Assembly: GCA_002633005.1 (NCBI GenBank)
Contig: NMRA01000072.1
Location: 547,989-611,988, forward strand
From: Phoronis australis
Taxonomy: Eukaryota; Phoronida; Phoronidae
Direction: 5' to 3'
Length of the DNA: 64,000 nucleotides
Under the pieces are notes generated by a model. That model was not told where the DNA came from, searched no databases, and saw only the letters and a list, made by a program, of their open reading frames with translations. This document shows, one piece after another, positions 49,832 through 62,400 of this stretch. The translations under genes were made by a program, and so were the position numbers. Numbering within the stretch: the first letter of the stretch is position 1; every line of letters starts with the position of its first letter.

Positions 49832-51660
49832 CCGACTACCGGTGTGCCCCCTAGTAGCAATTTTAGTTTTTTACGCTTACCTTTGTATCTTCAAAAGTCC
49901 TGAACGGATTTTCATGAAATTTGGTATGTAGGCACCTAGTAGTAAGATGACGCTATCCTGCCGTTTTCGGATGGATTCGACATAGTTTGCGCCACCTAGT
50001 GGCCATTTTTACTGTTTTCGAGTCTGTTTTTGTGCTTCCACCCCTCTATCAACCAAACCGCTCAAAGGATGATTGTGAAAATTGGCATGTATGTGCTTAC
50101 TATGTAGAGGACGGTTGACGATGATTTTCCGACGATTTCGACTACTGTGGCGCCTCCTAGTGGCAGTTTTGTTTTTTTTGCGCCTATGGCTGTATCTCCT
50201 AAACCGTTAGCAGGATCTTTACGAAATTGTGTAAGTATATTTATATGATGTTAACAACGGAAGATGACGACTTTTGGACGGATCCGACTACCGGTGTGCC
50301 CCCTAGTGGCAATTTTAATTTTTTTACGCTTACCTTTGTATCTTCACAAGTCCTTATTGGATTTTCATGAAATTTGGTATGTAGGCACCTATTAGTGAGA
50401 TGACGCTATCCTCCCGTTTTCAGATGGATTCGACATAGTTTGCGCCACCTAGTGGCCATTTTTACTGTTTTCGAGTCTGTTTTTGTGCGTCCACCCCTCT
50501 ATCAACCAAACCGCTCAAAGGATGATTGTGAAAATTGGCATGTATATGCTTACTATGTAGAGGACGGTTGACGATGATTTTCCGACGATTTCGACTACTG
50601 TGGCGCCTCCTAGTGGCAGTTTTGTTTTTTTGCGCCTATGGCTGTATCTCCTAAACCGTTCGCAGGATCTTTACGAAATTGTGTAAGTATATTTATATGA
50701 TGTTAACAACGGAAGATGACGACTTTTGGACGGATCCGACTACCGGTGTGCCCCCTAGTGGCAATTTTAATTTTTTTACGCTTACCTTTGTATCTTCACA
50801 AGTCCTTATTGGATTTTCATGAAATTTGGTATGTAGGCACCTATTAGTGAGATGACGCTATCCTCCCGTTTTCAGATGGATTCGACATAGTTTGCGCCAC
50901 CTAGTGGCCATTTTTAGTGTTTTCGAGTCTGTTTTTGTGCGTCCACCCCTCTATCAACCAAACCGCTCAAAGGATGATTGTGAAAATTGGCATGTATATG
51001 CTTACTATGTAGAGGATGGTTGACGATGATTTTCCGACGATTTCGACTACTGTGGCGCCTCCTAGTGGCAGTTTTGTTTTTTTGCGCCTATGGCTGTATC
51101 TCCTAAACCGTTCGCAGGATCTTTACAAATTGTGTAAGTATATTTATATGATGTTAACAACGGAAGATGACGACTTTTGGTCGGATCCGACTACCGGTGT
51201 GCCCCCTAGTGGCAATTTTAGTTTTTTACGCTTACCTTTGTATCTTCAAAAGTATTGAACGGATTTTCATGAAATTTGGTATGTAGGCACCTATTAGTGA
51301 GATGACGCTATCCTACTGTTTTCAGATGGATTCGACGTAGTTTGCGCCACCTAGTGGCCATTTTTACTGTTTTCGAGTCTGTATTTTTGCGTCCACCCCT
51401 CTATCAACCAAACCGCTCAAAGGATGATTGTGAAAATTGGCGTGTATGTGCTTACTATAAGGAAGACAGCTGACAATGATTTTCAGACGATTTGGACTAC
51501 TGTGGCGCCTCCTAGTGGCAGTTTTGTTTTTTTGCGCCCATGGCTGTATCTCCCAAACCGTTTGCAGGATCTTTACTAAATTTAGCAAGTGTATTTATGT
51601 GATGTTGACAACGGACGATGACGACTTTAGGATGATTCTGATTACCGGTATGCCTCTAGT
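49832..51660. repeat. 452 bp higher-order tandem repeat of three ~150 bp monomers
   Basis: Four full units with period 450-453 bp. Within a unit, CCTAGTGGC occurs three times, 146, 161 and 145 bp apart (50302, 50448, 50609, next unit 50754), each in a different but related context (GTGCCCC-, GCGCCA-, GCGCCT-). The three monomers are diverged from each other while successive units are nearly identical, which is the definition of a higher-order repeat. Confidence 0.88.
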
Positions 51661-53388
51661 GGCAATTTTAGTATTTGCCTCTAGTGGCAATTTTAGTATT
51701 TTACATTGACCTCTGTATTTTCATAGGTCTTCAGGTGTATACTTTGTGTTACTTCGTGACTGTGAAGGAAAAGTTCCAAGTAGAAATTTGTTTCTGGCAT
51801 TCTAATGCTGTGCTAATCTCGTATGTTGGTAAATTTGTTTTTAATTCTATGTTTCTGTGGTGCTTTAAGCAACTGGTGTATAGGATGTGCTTGTATTATG
51901 AAGATTACTCACATTTTGCCCCTAGCCTATTGAGGAGACAATGACCATGCCTTTCCATTTTGCAAAGTATGCCCTCTACTGGCCACTTTATGGTACCAAT
52001 AAACAACCCTAGAAGGATACCGTATGCGGTGCAATTGTGGGCGCATTTCAACGCTCCGCGTTGCTCTTGTTATGAAATTTGGTATATAGCTTTCTATTAA
52101 AAAAGAGATGGCATATACCCATTTTCAGATGGATTGGATGTTTTTTCGCCCTCTGGTGGCTATTTTTATGAAACAAATAAACAACCCTAGAAGCACTCCA
52201 TTTACGGTACATTCGTGGATGCATTTCAACGCTCTGCGTTGCTCTTGTATATATAATAGATGATGAAAAAGAGCCCCACCTGCTGGCCAAGTTTGTTTTT
52301 CTCCGATTCTTCAACCAACTTTTCTTCCACAAGATTGTATACATGTCACATCAAATTATCCGGATTGGGTTTTTTTTTTAAGTTTGTGGTATTTTGACAC
52401 AAGCAAACCAAATTTCTGACCAAATTGCTTCACGAAGTTGTCATGTTTTCTTAAGAGATGTTTCAAAAAATTTAGCACATGGTACATGTCATGAGCGTAC
52501 TGACTGTTGCCGGAGACTTATCCAGGAAAATGGCCTTTATTACATTGTTTTTGACTTACAGCTGTAACAGACAAGTGGAATGTTGTTGGACTCCCAGATT
52601 TTCCTTTCAACCCTCCAGGTCATTATAGCTCTTGTTGATATAAGCTAGGGACCGATAAAGTTTCTTGACGAGGTGACAAACAGAACTACCTGTATGGGCT
52701 GAAATTTGGAGGTCTGTGTGAGATTAATACGCAGCAGTTGCTAGCTGTAGTTTGATGTTAGTCTTCATACAGCTACTAGTATCTGACAGGCTATTGTGGG
52801 GATCATGCCTATTGGACGGGAGCTTATTTTGAACTGTTAGACCATACCTCTATTATACACCATACAAGTGAAGAAGGGAACAGTGTGTTCACCATACAAG
52901 AATATAGATACACCAGTCTGTCGAGGATCACAGTGTCGTCACTACGTGATGCTCGTGATTACCTGCTACTTGACCTTTGAATGACCCTGATCAGAGGTCA
53001 AGAAACAGCCAGTCACAGCAATCAACATGCGCTTCACGTAATCACAAGATTGCAAACCTCGCCAGACTTCCCGGCATAGCGTACGCACTACACTACTGTC
53101 TTCTTTACTTATATGGTCATATAGAAGAGGTTTAGTTCTAACAGGTCGAAATAAGCTCCTGTCAATGCAGTTTAAACGTTCAGTCTGGTCTTTTGGACAA
53201 AGTGGCACACGGGCGCTCAAATGGCAGTATTACAATCAATGACAATCATTCTCTTCGATGTTACACACTTGAAGCATGACTAGCTTACACTGACAGCTTT
53301 TTTGATGATTTTATGAACTGCCAAGTCTATTTTCAGACCAACTTTGTTACAGTATTTGGTTTTTAGCAGAATAACTTGTATTTTGTAG

Positions 53389-53490
53389 ATGGAAACTGTG
53401 GATTCACACAACACACTGTTTGCTTTAAGGCAGACTAGTAAAGGGCGCCTGAATTACCAGAAAGAGTGGGGTTGTACCAAAGATATTCAG
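53389..53490 (+). CDS. GLE1: GLE1 exon 1 (start codon)
   Basis: Encodes METVDSHNTLFALRQTSKGR then LNYQKEWGCTKDIQ, similar to the vertebrate start [21 protein letters not shown]. The ATG has G at +4. The preceding TTTTGTAG could also be a splice acceptor, in which case an upstream exon would exist. Donor CAG|GTGACT, phase 0. Confidence 0.85.
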
Positions 53491-56400
53491 GTGACTACCA
53501 TATAATCGAACATTTACGCACATGTCTTTTTATATCATCAAAATTTCAGTGCATGTGTCTACGTGCAAAACATAATAGTGAAGAACAAAATTAATGAAAT
53601 CAGGTACACATTGCTATAGGTATCAGAGTAATCAATGATGAATAAAATAGTTTATTAGTGACGGTTGAGTTAGCTGGTACAATAAAGAGACTGTAGATAG
53701 TGCATGAAAATTTTGTTTTGGTATGCACCTGTACTTTGTTGCATGGAACAGGTAATGATAAAACCCATCATGAACTTTGACCTTTTATTTCTCTCTAGTG
53801 CATGCTTGAGGACTGCACTTCACCACCTAAAGTGTCCATCGGTGTCTCGGAGCACAGTGATTATTTGACCAAAAAGGCGTTAAACCAGTGGTTGGAGAGC
53901 AATAACAACGCAAAAAACTATGACATCGCTGAGGAAGTGGAGCCAAATGTCATCACATCTTGTGAAAGTGACAATAGCTCATCAAGCAAATCGGCAAAAC
54001 TGGCGAGTCCTTCCATTTGTAAAAGTAAAAGGTACTGTATGCAACTTGTGCAAAGTCTCTGCTGGGGGATTTCTTGAATGGCAGGCATTGTTTGTGTGAG
54101 AGACATTGCTTTGTTGAAGCAGCTACCATTGTATTTAGATCCATGTGCTTCTGTGTGAAGCTGCTTTCCCTGTATTTTGGAATTCGCACTTGGTCTTATG
54201 TGTGAAACAATTAGTTAAACCAAAACCCAAATTTACAAAATATCGTGTGAACGAAATGGTTGATGTTGTATATTCAATTTAACATTAACTGACAAAAGGT
54301 ATTGAGAATGGACAAAAGACACAGAAAAACACTCAGTTTACGACATGCACACACACAATGACAAGCCGCTTGTTCCTATAAGTAAAGCTTTAGCTCATGT
54401 GAAACACTTAAAGGCGAATGCCTCCCGATTTAATTAGTCTTTTTTGCTGTCTTAATCGGTCTATTTCCACATCGCCTCGCATACAGTCGACCTTGCCTTG
54501 CCAAGAGGTATCGCGTTAACCTGTGATGAAGGTGAGAAATGACGCTAGCGACGTCAGTGGTTCATATGCAGAGTGAATGCCGCTATGTTACGGTGTATCG
54601 TTCCTGCTTGTCTGAACTAAGGAGCCGCGAGGAAAGCGAGTATATCGTTTTTTTTTACTTCCTCGAGAGTCCGAAATGCTTAGGAAGTGGCTCATGGTAG
54701 TGAAGAATGAAATGTACGCTGTAAATAGCAAGTATGAGGCCATGAAACATCTCCGTGTCTGTGGCCTGCAGACGACGTCGACAGTGCCTTTCGAATGCCG
54801 GCTTACTAAGTAACTCCATACGTTCCGTTGTCTGAGCTTGTTCACGGCGCCTCTCTAGTATTTCTTCATCACTGTATTCCTGTTCGAATTGATAGCCTGT
54901 AAAACTTAACAATCCACGTGCGAAGTCGGGATTGATGAGCCACTCTAGCTCGTCCTAAGTCGGGATTGCGAGTTGCCATGTTGGCGTTTATTACTGAGCG
55001 TTCTNTAGCTCATCAAACAAATCGGCAAAACTGGCGAGTCCTTCCATTTGTCAAAGTAAAAGGTACTGTATGCAACTTGTGCAAAGTCTCTGCTGGGGGA
55101 TTTCTTGAATGGCAGGCATTGTTTGTGTGAGAGAGATCATTGCTTTGTTGAAGCAGCTACCATTTTTGATGAACGTATTTAGATCCACGTGCCTCTGTGT
55201 GAAGCCGCTTTCCCTGTGTTCTGGAATTCGCACTTGGTCTTATGTGTGAAACAATTAGTTAAACCAAAAAGCAAATTTATGAAATATCGTGTGAATGAAA
55301 TGGTTGATGTTGTATATTCAATTTAACATTAAGTGTCGAAAGGTATTGAGAATGGACAAAAGACACGGACAAACTCTCAGTTTACGACATGCGCACACAC
55401 ACACACACACAATGTCTAGCCGCCTGTTCCTATAAGTAAAGCTTTAGCTCATGTGAAACATTTAACAAGTAAAAAATTGTCTACGAAAAAACATATTATT
55501 TGGAATATAGACATATGTCCAGCATGGGCCTAATTACGTGCACATTTGTTATGTTCATTGTCGTTGCTGATTTTCGATGTCACAAATAATAACTTTTGAA
55601 CTAGACCACTTACCGGGAAGTTGGACGAGATTTTGAGTAGAGTGAGCCAAGTTTGGGAAGTATTGACAAAGTGTTGTTAGTGAACACTGAACTTAAAGGG
55701 ACACTATCGGTTTCATGGCTGAAAAACTCATTTTTGGGAGTATTGTTGTTTGGGATAAACTTTGACCAGAGCTATAAAACAACAAAATCCTTGTGTTTTT
55801 GTGATTTTGTTACAAAATTTGTCAAATCTCACCGTTGTCTGCCAGACATTCGCTGCCAGCAAGGCAGTTGTCTTCACCATTTAAATATGTTGTTACGAAA
55901 CGCGTGTGATTTGACACTGCAGTAGAGTATCAGGCTGCTACTGCAGAGCTAGAGGGATCGATTACGCTCTACTGCTGATTTCTGTAAATCATTTTTTGTA
56001 CCGAGAATATCCTTTTAATGATAAAAATAATATTTTGTTGTTGTTATTGTTGTTAGGCCATCACCAAGGAAGCGACAGATGCACCCAACATCTCCAGAGC
56101 CTAACATAACACAATACAATTACCTTCAGTCATCATATTGCAACAGTCAAGTAGTGTCACCGCAAGCGTGCAAGGTTGAGATGAACATCAAACACATTGA
56201 AGAAGAGATGAGGACTGAGGCAGAGGTAAAACTACATTTGTCAACAGCCTATATGTTCAAAGGGTATTTCTTACTGGAGGCCTAAACAAGAATGTCGTGG
56301 AGTAGGCTGTCAAAGGTTTAGCAAATAACTTTCTTATGATAGCAATTGGTTTCTACCATCAAAGGAATTGCTGTAAATGATATGTCACTGAAGAGACTCA

Positions 56401-59400
56401 GTTTTAGAAGCTTTAGTCAATCCAGGCCTGCTTTTCAACACTTGTGTTCGTTGCCTGTTGTCTCAGCAGTCTGTTCAGGCATGGAAATGGTTTATATGAT
56501 CATAGAATGTTAATTTTGAAACTCATTTTGTTATGCTGTGTGCCCACATATTTAGAAGTGGGTGCATTATGCCATCATCTGTGTCCATCCGTCTGTCCGG
56601 CGTTTAGACATATCTGACTACCGCTGTGCCCCCAGTGCCAGTTTTAATTTTTCATGGGCTTGGCAAGTGTGCTTTTATTGAGGAGAGCATTGCTGACTTG
56701 CTACACACCCCGTAGAGGCTATTTTAAGTTTACTAGCATTGCTCCATTTAGTGAGAATAGTAATCATCCCTTGTACCTGCGCTGTATGCGATGCACACGG
56801 TGGACACATGTCAATGCTATGCGTTACTCTTGTTTGGCTGTGTAACCTCTTTTGTGTTTGGGATTTTTCGTTTAATATTTTATTTTTTGTATTATTTTTA
56901 TTTTATGTTTGTTAATAGTATTATATCAATTTGAAAAATAATTTAACCTTATTTGAATTTTAGACTTTTAGTAAGAAGGAAATGTCCGTTAAACATAATG
57001 ACTAATGTACCTTTACACTCTAACTTGCTAGTTGTTTCTAGTATAGGATTTTCACTAAAAGACAAACCAGATATTTACTCGACAGCAGGCATTCTCCATC
57101 AGAATTGCAGTCGACATTATGTTTTGATTTGCGGAATGTTTGCTATTGACTTGGTTCCCTGGTACACTCAAGATCTACACGTACCATACTGTTTTTAAGA
57201 CATTGTTTTCTTTCTTTTCATCCATCTGTTCATTCATACATTACTGTAAAATCTTACCAATTTTGGAATGAAACAATTGTCAAAATTGTCCGTTTTTCAT
57301 TTTTAAAGGCTTTTAGCATTGTTATGAATGCCTATAATTTTGCAGAATCAATCACTGTCTGATGGTAGTTATAGTATAGATCTTTAAGAACATTGTAGTA
57401 TTTATTTGGTGCTACTTTTATGAAATAATAAATTTCATGTCGGCCATATTGCATTCCTAAATTGGTGAGATTTTACCTTAAGTCCACTTTGATAGGCTTA
57501 GTATATTTTTTAGCATATTTCTCGATTTCACATTCATGCAATAGTTGGAAAGGAAAAGCAGGTCTGAGGTACCCATAAATCCCTTGTGTTTCCAGAATAA
57601 CTTGCTGTTGCGACGAGAGAGAATGGAGGAAAACTCACGAAGACTACATTCAAGGTCGATTGACCAAGTGATAGCTTTTGAGCGGAAGCAACAGCTGGAG
57701 GCCAGGGTTGCCGAGGAGATGTTAGAGGCGAGTCATCAGAATATGGCTGAACAAATAGAGAAAAACAGGGACAAGTTGAAGGAGAGTCATAAGAGGTTAG
57801 TATTATAAATAGGGCAAATCAGGGATTGGTGAAAAGGAGTCACCAGTCATTACTGGGTAAAATGGGGATGAGTTGAAGGAGTCGTCACGGGTTATTAGTA
57901 CAAGTAGGGAAAACAGGGACAGGTTGAAGGATAGTCATCAGTGGTTTGTATTACAAGTAGGGAAAACAGGGACAGGTTGAAGGATAGTCATCAGTGGTTT
58001 GTATTACAAGTAGGGAAAACAGTGACAGGTTGAAGGATAGTCATCAGTGNGAGTTCTTCCCGAAGGATCTAACTAGTCCATGTATGGCATGTTTTTTCAT
58101 AAAAGCATAATCTACCTATTGTATTTGGCGACTGATTAAATATTCCTTTTTTCTGAAAGACATGTACTCTCATTGTTTCAAATTTTTTGCTGATATTCTG
58201 TAGTTTCCTCACTGGTTATCGTTAATTTGCATAATTACCTGTAAATAATAGGTAAGTCGGATAGGGTGTGCATGTATGCCACGTATATTCTATTGAACCA
58301 TCGATAACACAAAATAAACTAGTGCAATAATGTGGAGTTACTTGTCTTTCAAGGTATATAATAGATATTCTATGAATTATGTAACAAAGGTAAAGCTGAA
58401 GAGTAGAACATTTGTCTGCCTTATCAAGAGTTTCATGTCTGGACATTGTAATATTTCAGAAGCAAATGCACATTACATAACACAACAATATTTAGAAGAT
58501 CACGAAATGTATTGCTTTGTAACATACAAAATGAAATTCATATGGATCATAGAAGTTGTTAGTGCTGTTCATTTTATCACTAGATTGCTTCAAATAGTAA
58601 ACTTCATTTTTAAATATGATTGTTTATGAGTGAAAACTTTTAATTCATTTAATTTTATTTTTCTCTTAGGCACGCTCAGATTCTGAATGAGAAAATTTTA
58701 AAGGTTGAGGCACAGAAGAAGCGATTAGAAGAGCAGGAAAGGAAGCAACGTGAAGAGGCAGAGAAAATACGAGTCAACGTCAGCGGGATGGTGGACGCCA
58801 TGAGAGCACTGAAGAAGAATTTGGATGATAAAATAGCTAAATGTAAATGCAAGCAGCACCTGGCTCCCAACTTCACAAAGTTCTATGAAAATGTGGTCGC
58901 TTGTGTGACGAAAGCAGAAAGTTTAGTACTGCAAATGAATGAGGACAAAAAAGTGGCTAGTGTACTGAAGATGATTCAAGAGTTATCACTGAAGCAGCAA
59001 AATATTGCTGATGTCATCAACCAGGATCTTGGTAAGTTTTTTACGATATTATACAGGCCAGGATCCTGAGGATCAAGGGGATCTGCCCCCCGTGCTCAGC
59101 CATTTTTGTGTTGCTGCAGTAGATAATAATAAGAACCTTATCAAAGCCCTTGATGCCTGATTTTTAGGCCGAATATTTCACAATCATGTGAAATTCCCCT
59201 CATCAGGCCCAAAAATTCCTCTCCAACAATTGAATAATTCCTGTCCAGGATAGACTCTCCTCTGCCTAATTTAACCATAGCCAATGGGGAGTGGCAATAG
59301 GAGGAGGTTTCCCCTCAACCAAGAAATTCCCCTCTGAAGGCACAGGCACCTTTCCCCTCAGGTGAGCGAGGGCCCTGCCTATGTTAGTCCCTTGTCAGGG

Positions 59401-62400
59401 CTCATTGTTATAATGAGCCTAGATCTTCGCCTGTTACACTATACAATAATTCTCAAGTATGTTTTGTTCCATGGTTGCATTAAGATTTTTAGTGGCTTTT
59501 TGTTGAAAGTATGCACATCCAATTGCATCTACACTTGCATGACCCTACAAAGAACCCTCCCAGTTGTTGTAACTAGAGTTCGCTGTGACCAAGTCAACTT
59601 ATATGTAATACAGTTGGCATTGGATTTGTGGACTGAAACACTACAAGCAATTGAGCATCACAAACCAGGCACATTGTAATGTGTTTTGATGGCATCATTA
59701 TGCAACAAACACCTGTTTTTGTACATTGTCATTCAGAGTATTTGAGATGATTGTCCACATCTGTTTTCATTGTTGATGGATACTTAACCCATATAGCCCT
59801 GTACACTTGAGGTTTTGTTAAGTATGCTTCTCCGTGTCTAAACTATCAAAGGTGCATTGCTATTCTTAACTGTCATGGGTAGACAAGAACACCTAGGAAG
59901 GCTGTCAACATCCTTAATGTGCTTAAAACCACCATTTACCTTGTTTTGACATGTGACCACGTTGTCAGCATCATTAAGTATTCCTTGATAGCACTGCATA
60001 TCACAACAGTGAATTCAATTCCCAAAGAACGAGAAAATAGAAAAAAGCAACTTCAATGGGAATTTTCTTAGCTCCAAAGACATCACTGACATGAACATAC
60101 CCAGGTTCAGCATGTCATGTCCACCAACTTGCGAGTTTCTTGTGCAAACTTGTTCCATAATCATGCTTTCGTTATATCCATGGCAAAGTGGAGAGAGCCA
60201 CAGTAAGGTCAAATTCTTAGTTGTCACAACCGCCACAAACGCAACACCTCGCTATTACTTATTATACCAGGAACCAGGGGAAAACGACTTTTTACACTAC
60301 AAACAATGGAGGATGACTAGTACTGTGACCGGTTGTCCCGATTTTACGCAGTATATTTCGACCAACAGGTGCTTGTAACTTGAGATTAGTTATTGTATAA
60401 CATCATAACGTCAGATGGTGTTGCGGGTGTTCTGATTTGACAGTTTGTTTTTTGGTGTTTTTGAAATGAAATGGGTGATTTCAAACACTTTGAATTCTTC
60501 AACTCTACCAAAAATCCCTTCAACAACCTCAAATTTCTGTTAACAAAATTGATAGTGAATCACCTTTACATTCACTGGCTGCACTTGATTGACTTTGCTT
60601 GTTTTGCCACGTCAACTGGCTAAGACATCTGATTGACCAGTCTGTAAGCCGGAAGTTGACATCAGCAAACAATCAGATGCTGTAGCCGGTTGATCTGGTG
60701 GAACCGGCAAAATCAATCTAGTGCTGCCAGTGTGCTCGTAGTCCAACAGAAACGTACACTAGGTTATAGGAAAGGCACCTGTTTGGCCGCAAGCGTCGAG
60801 GGGGGAGATAGCACAGACTGAGAACCTGTCTATTGTGGGTCAGTCGTGTACTGTACTGAGAACCAGCTAGTGACTCACATGTTTTATTGCAGACCGGGCA
60901 GACAAAAAGGCAGCAGAAGAGGTCAAACAAAAACAGGCGACAGAACAGAAACGGGCAGCAGAGGAAGCTGCACGGAAAGCTGCAGCTGAAGCGGCAAAGG
61001 TCATAACCCTAGCTCAACTGGTCAGGGACCTGATTCTCGAAGAGCCTATTGTCTTTTGGACTTTCATCTAACAATCAGTCCACCGATGGTTTAGACTTTT
61101 TCAAAACAAACACAGGCTAAGGCTGAAAGTTAAAAAATATCTCAACAACTGAAAGTCAGCTGGACCATACAACAGAGAAACATTTTGAGGAATGCAAAAG
61201 ACCAATAAAAAAAAACCTTCTGGCTATCCATAGTCAGATTTCTGACTTTTGGTTAAAGTCAAAAGACAAAATTCAAATGAATAGTGTCTCTGAGAAACAT
61301 ACTTCAGCAGCGGAAAATCGGCATTTCATCACATAAACCAACTTTTGAGTATGACTACTCGCTATTATGAAAATGGTCTCAATGTCAAATTGGAGACGAT
61401 CTTAGGGCCTTGAAACAACTAACTGTAAGTACTCGAGATGGGGCTGTGCAAGTTGGGCTGTTAGGACTAGTCGTTTAACATGCCGAACAGCGTCTCAAAG
61501 AATAACTAAATATCACACACCCAGAAATAATTTCTCACCGGTGTAAAGAAGAGGTTGAGGATCCCTTTTGTAGTTGTGGTTTAAATCAAAAGTTCTTCTC
61601 TTAGACGATATGGACGTTTATAACCACTTGTGTAATGAATAAATATTTTAATGCGTATTTGAGTAATGTAGTTCAGAAGCTTCGGATAAACAGTCACTTA
61701 ACTCTTGAGTCTATCACTGTTTTACAAGATTTAAATGTTTATGAAATATGATAGCAATTGTCTGTCCATGTAGCTCAATGACGTCTGTGCACTCGTATCC
61801 ATGCCACTATAGTAACAGGCATTAAATAATAAATTGATAGTTGATTTCCCATTGTCAAATTCATACTTCAAACCGTGATTCACCTTTCTTTCAGGCAAAA
61901 GATGGCGCCACGGGACTGCCCCTGTCTCTTTTACAAGGTATATAATTATTCAAGTAAACCTTGTCGATGAGTAGGTTTGTGCTCTACAATCCTTTTACAC
62001 AGACTGAAGCTTCTCTTCATTGACACGTCAGATAGTCACCCAGTATTTCCTGTGTGGTTTTCTGTAACATCTGGGCTGCGTTACTCAGACCTAACATCAT
62101 GCCAAGTCTTCATAAGATATCACCATGCATTACAAGTGAACCTCAAGACCACATTTACTTAATTCTCTTAATGAGTTTCCACTACGTAGAGTAGAAAATT
62201 CCAAAAATTATTTCGAGTTCCATCTCAAGTGAAAAGATTAGACCCTGGATTCTGTTTATTATGGTTTGATTGCTTCATTCCTCTATCTCAATACTGATGA
62301 GTGGTTGGCTGAGGCAATGAATGTCTTTCACGTGATTAATGTAGACAGTCCCATAGTAAATTTTGTATGCTTTCTGGGATTAAGTTGAGACAGCATAACA

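Larger units (their letters stand above)
49628..52071. mobile_element. nested inner copy of the CCTAGTGGC repeat element
   Basis: It starts with a short palindrome (GCGCCCACATATTTATATGT followed by GGACGCA), then a GTCC microsatellite, then repeat units whose landmark CCGACTACCGGTGTG lies at 49832, 50284, 50736 and 51186, with a decayed copy at 51639. It ends TTGTGGGCGCATTTCAACGC followed by TCCGCGTTGCTCTTG. The last flank base triplet TAT on each side may be a target duplication. Confidence 0.7.
48513..52246. mobile_element. composite repeat: outer element interrupted by a nested copy
   Basis: The outer element starts ATGCGCCCACATAGTTATAT near 48513 and ends GCGTTGCTCTTGTATATATA near 52246. 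At 49628 a second start (TGCGCCCACATATTTATATG) appears in mid-unit, and its end (GCGTTGCTCTTG) falls at about 52069. Removing 49628-52069 brings the flanking sequence back into one repeat unit. The interior consists of tandem units holding the motif CCTAGTGGC. No transposase frame is present, so the elements are non-autonomous and unclassified. Confidence 0.75.

Noticed and set aside
49510-51709. Several 75-115 codon frames in the repeat array
   Set aside because: They recur with the repeat period, change frame between units and include translated microsatellite (Arg/Pro/Ser/Val runs). They are by-products of the repeat.
52966-53220. 84-codon frame on the - strand just upstream of GLE1, protein-like in places (for example LLYDHISKEDSSVVRTLCRE)
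   Set aside because: It has no ATG before its last quarter, an in-frame stop lies directly upstream, and no good splice sites or partner exon were found. Possibly a relic; not supported as a gene.
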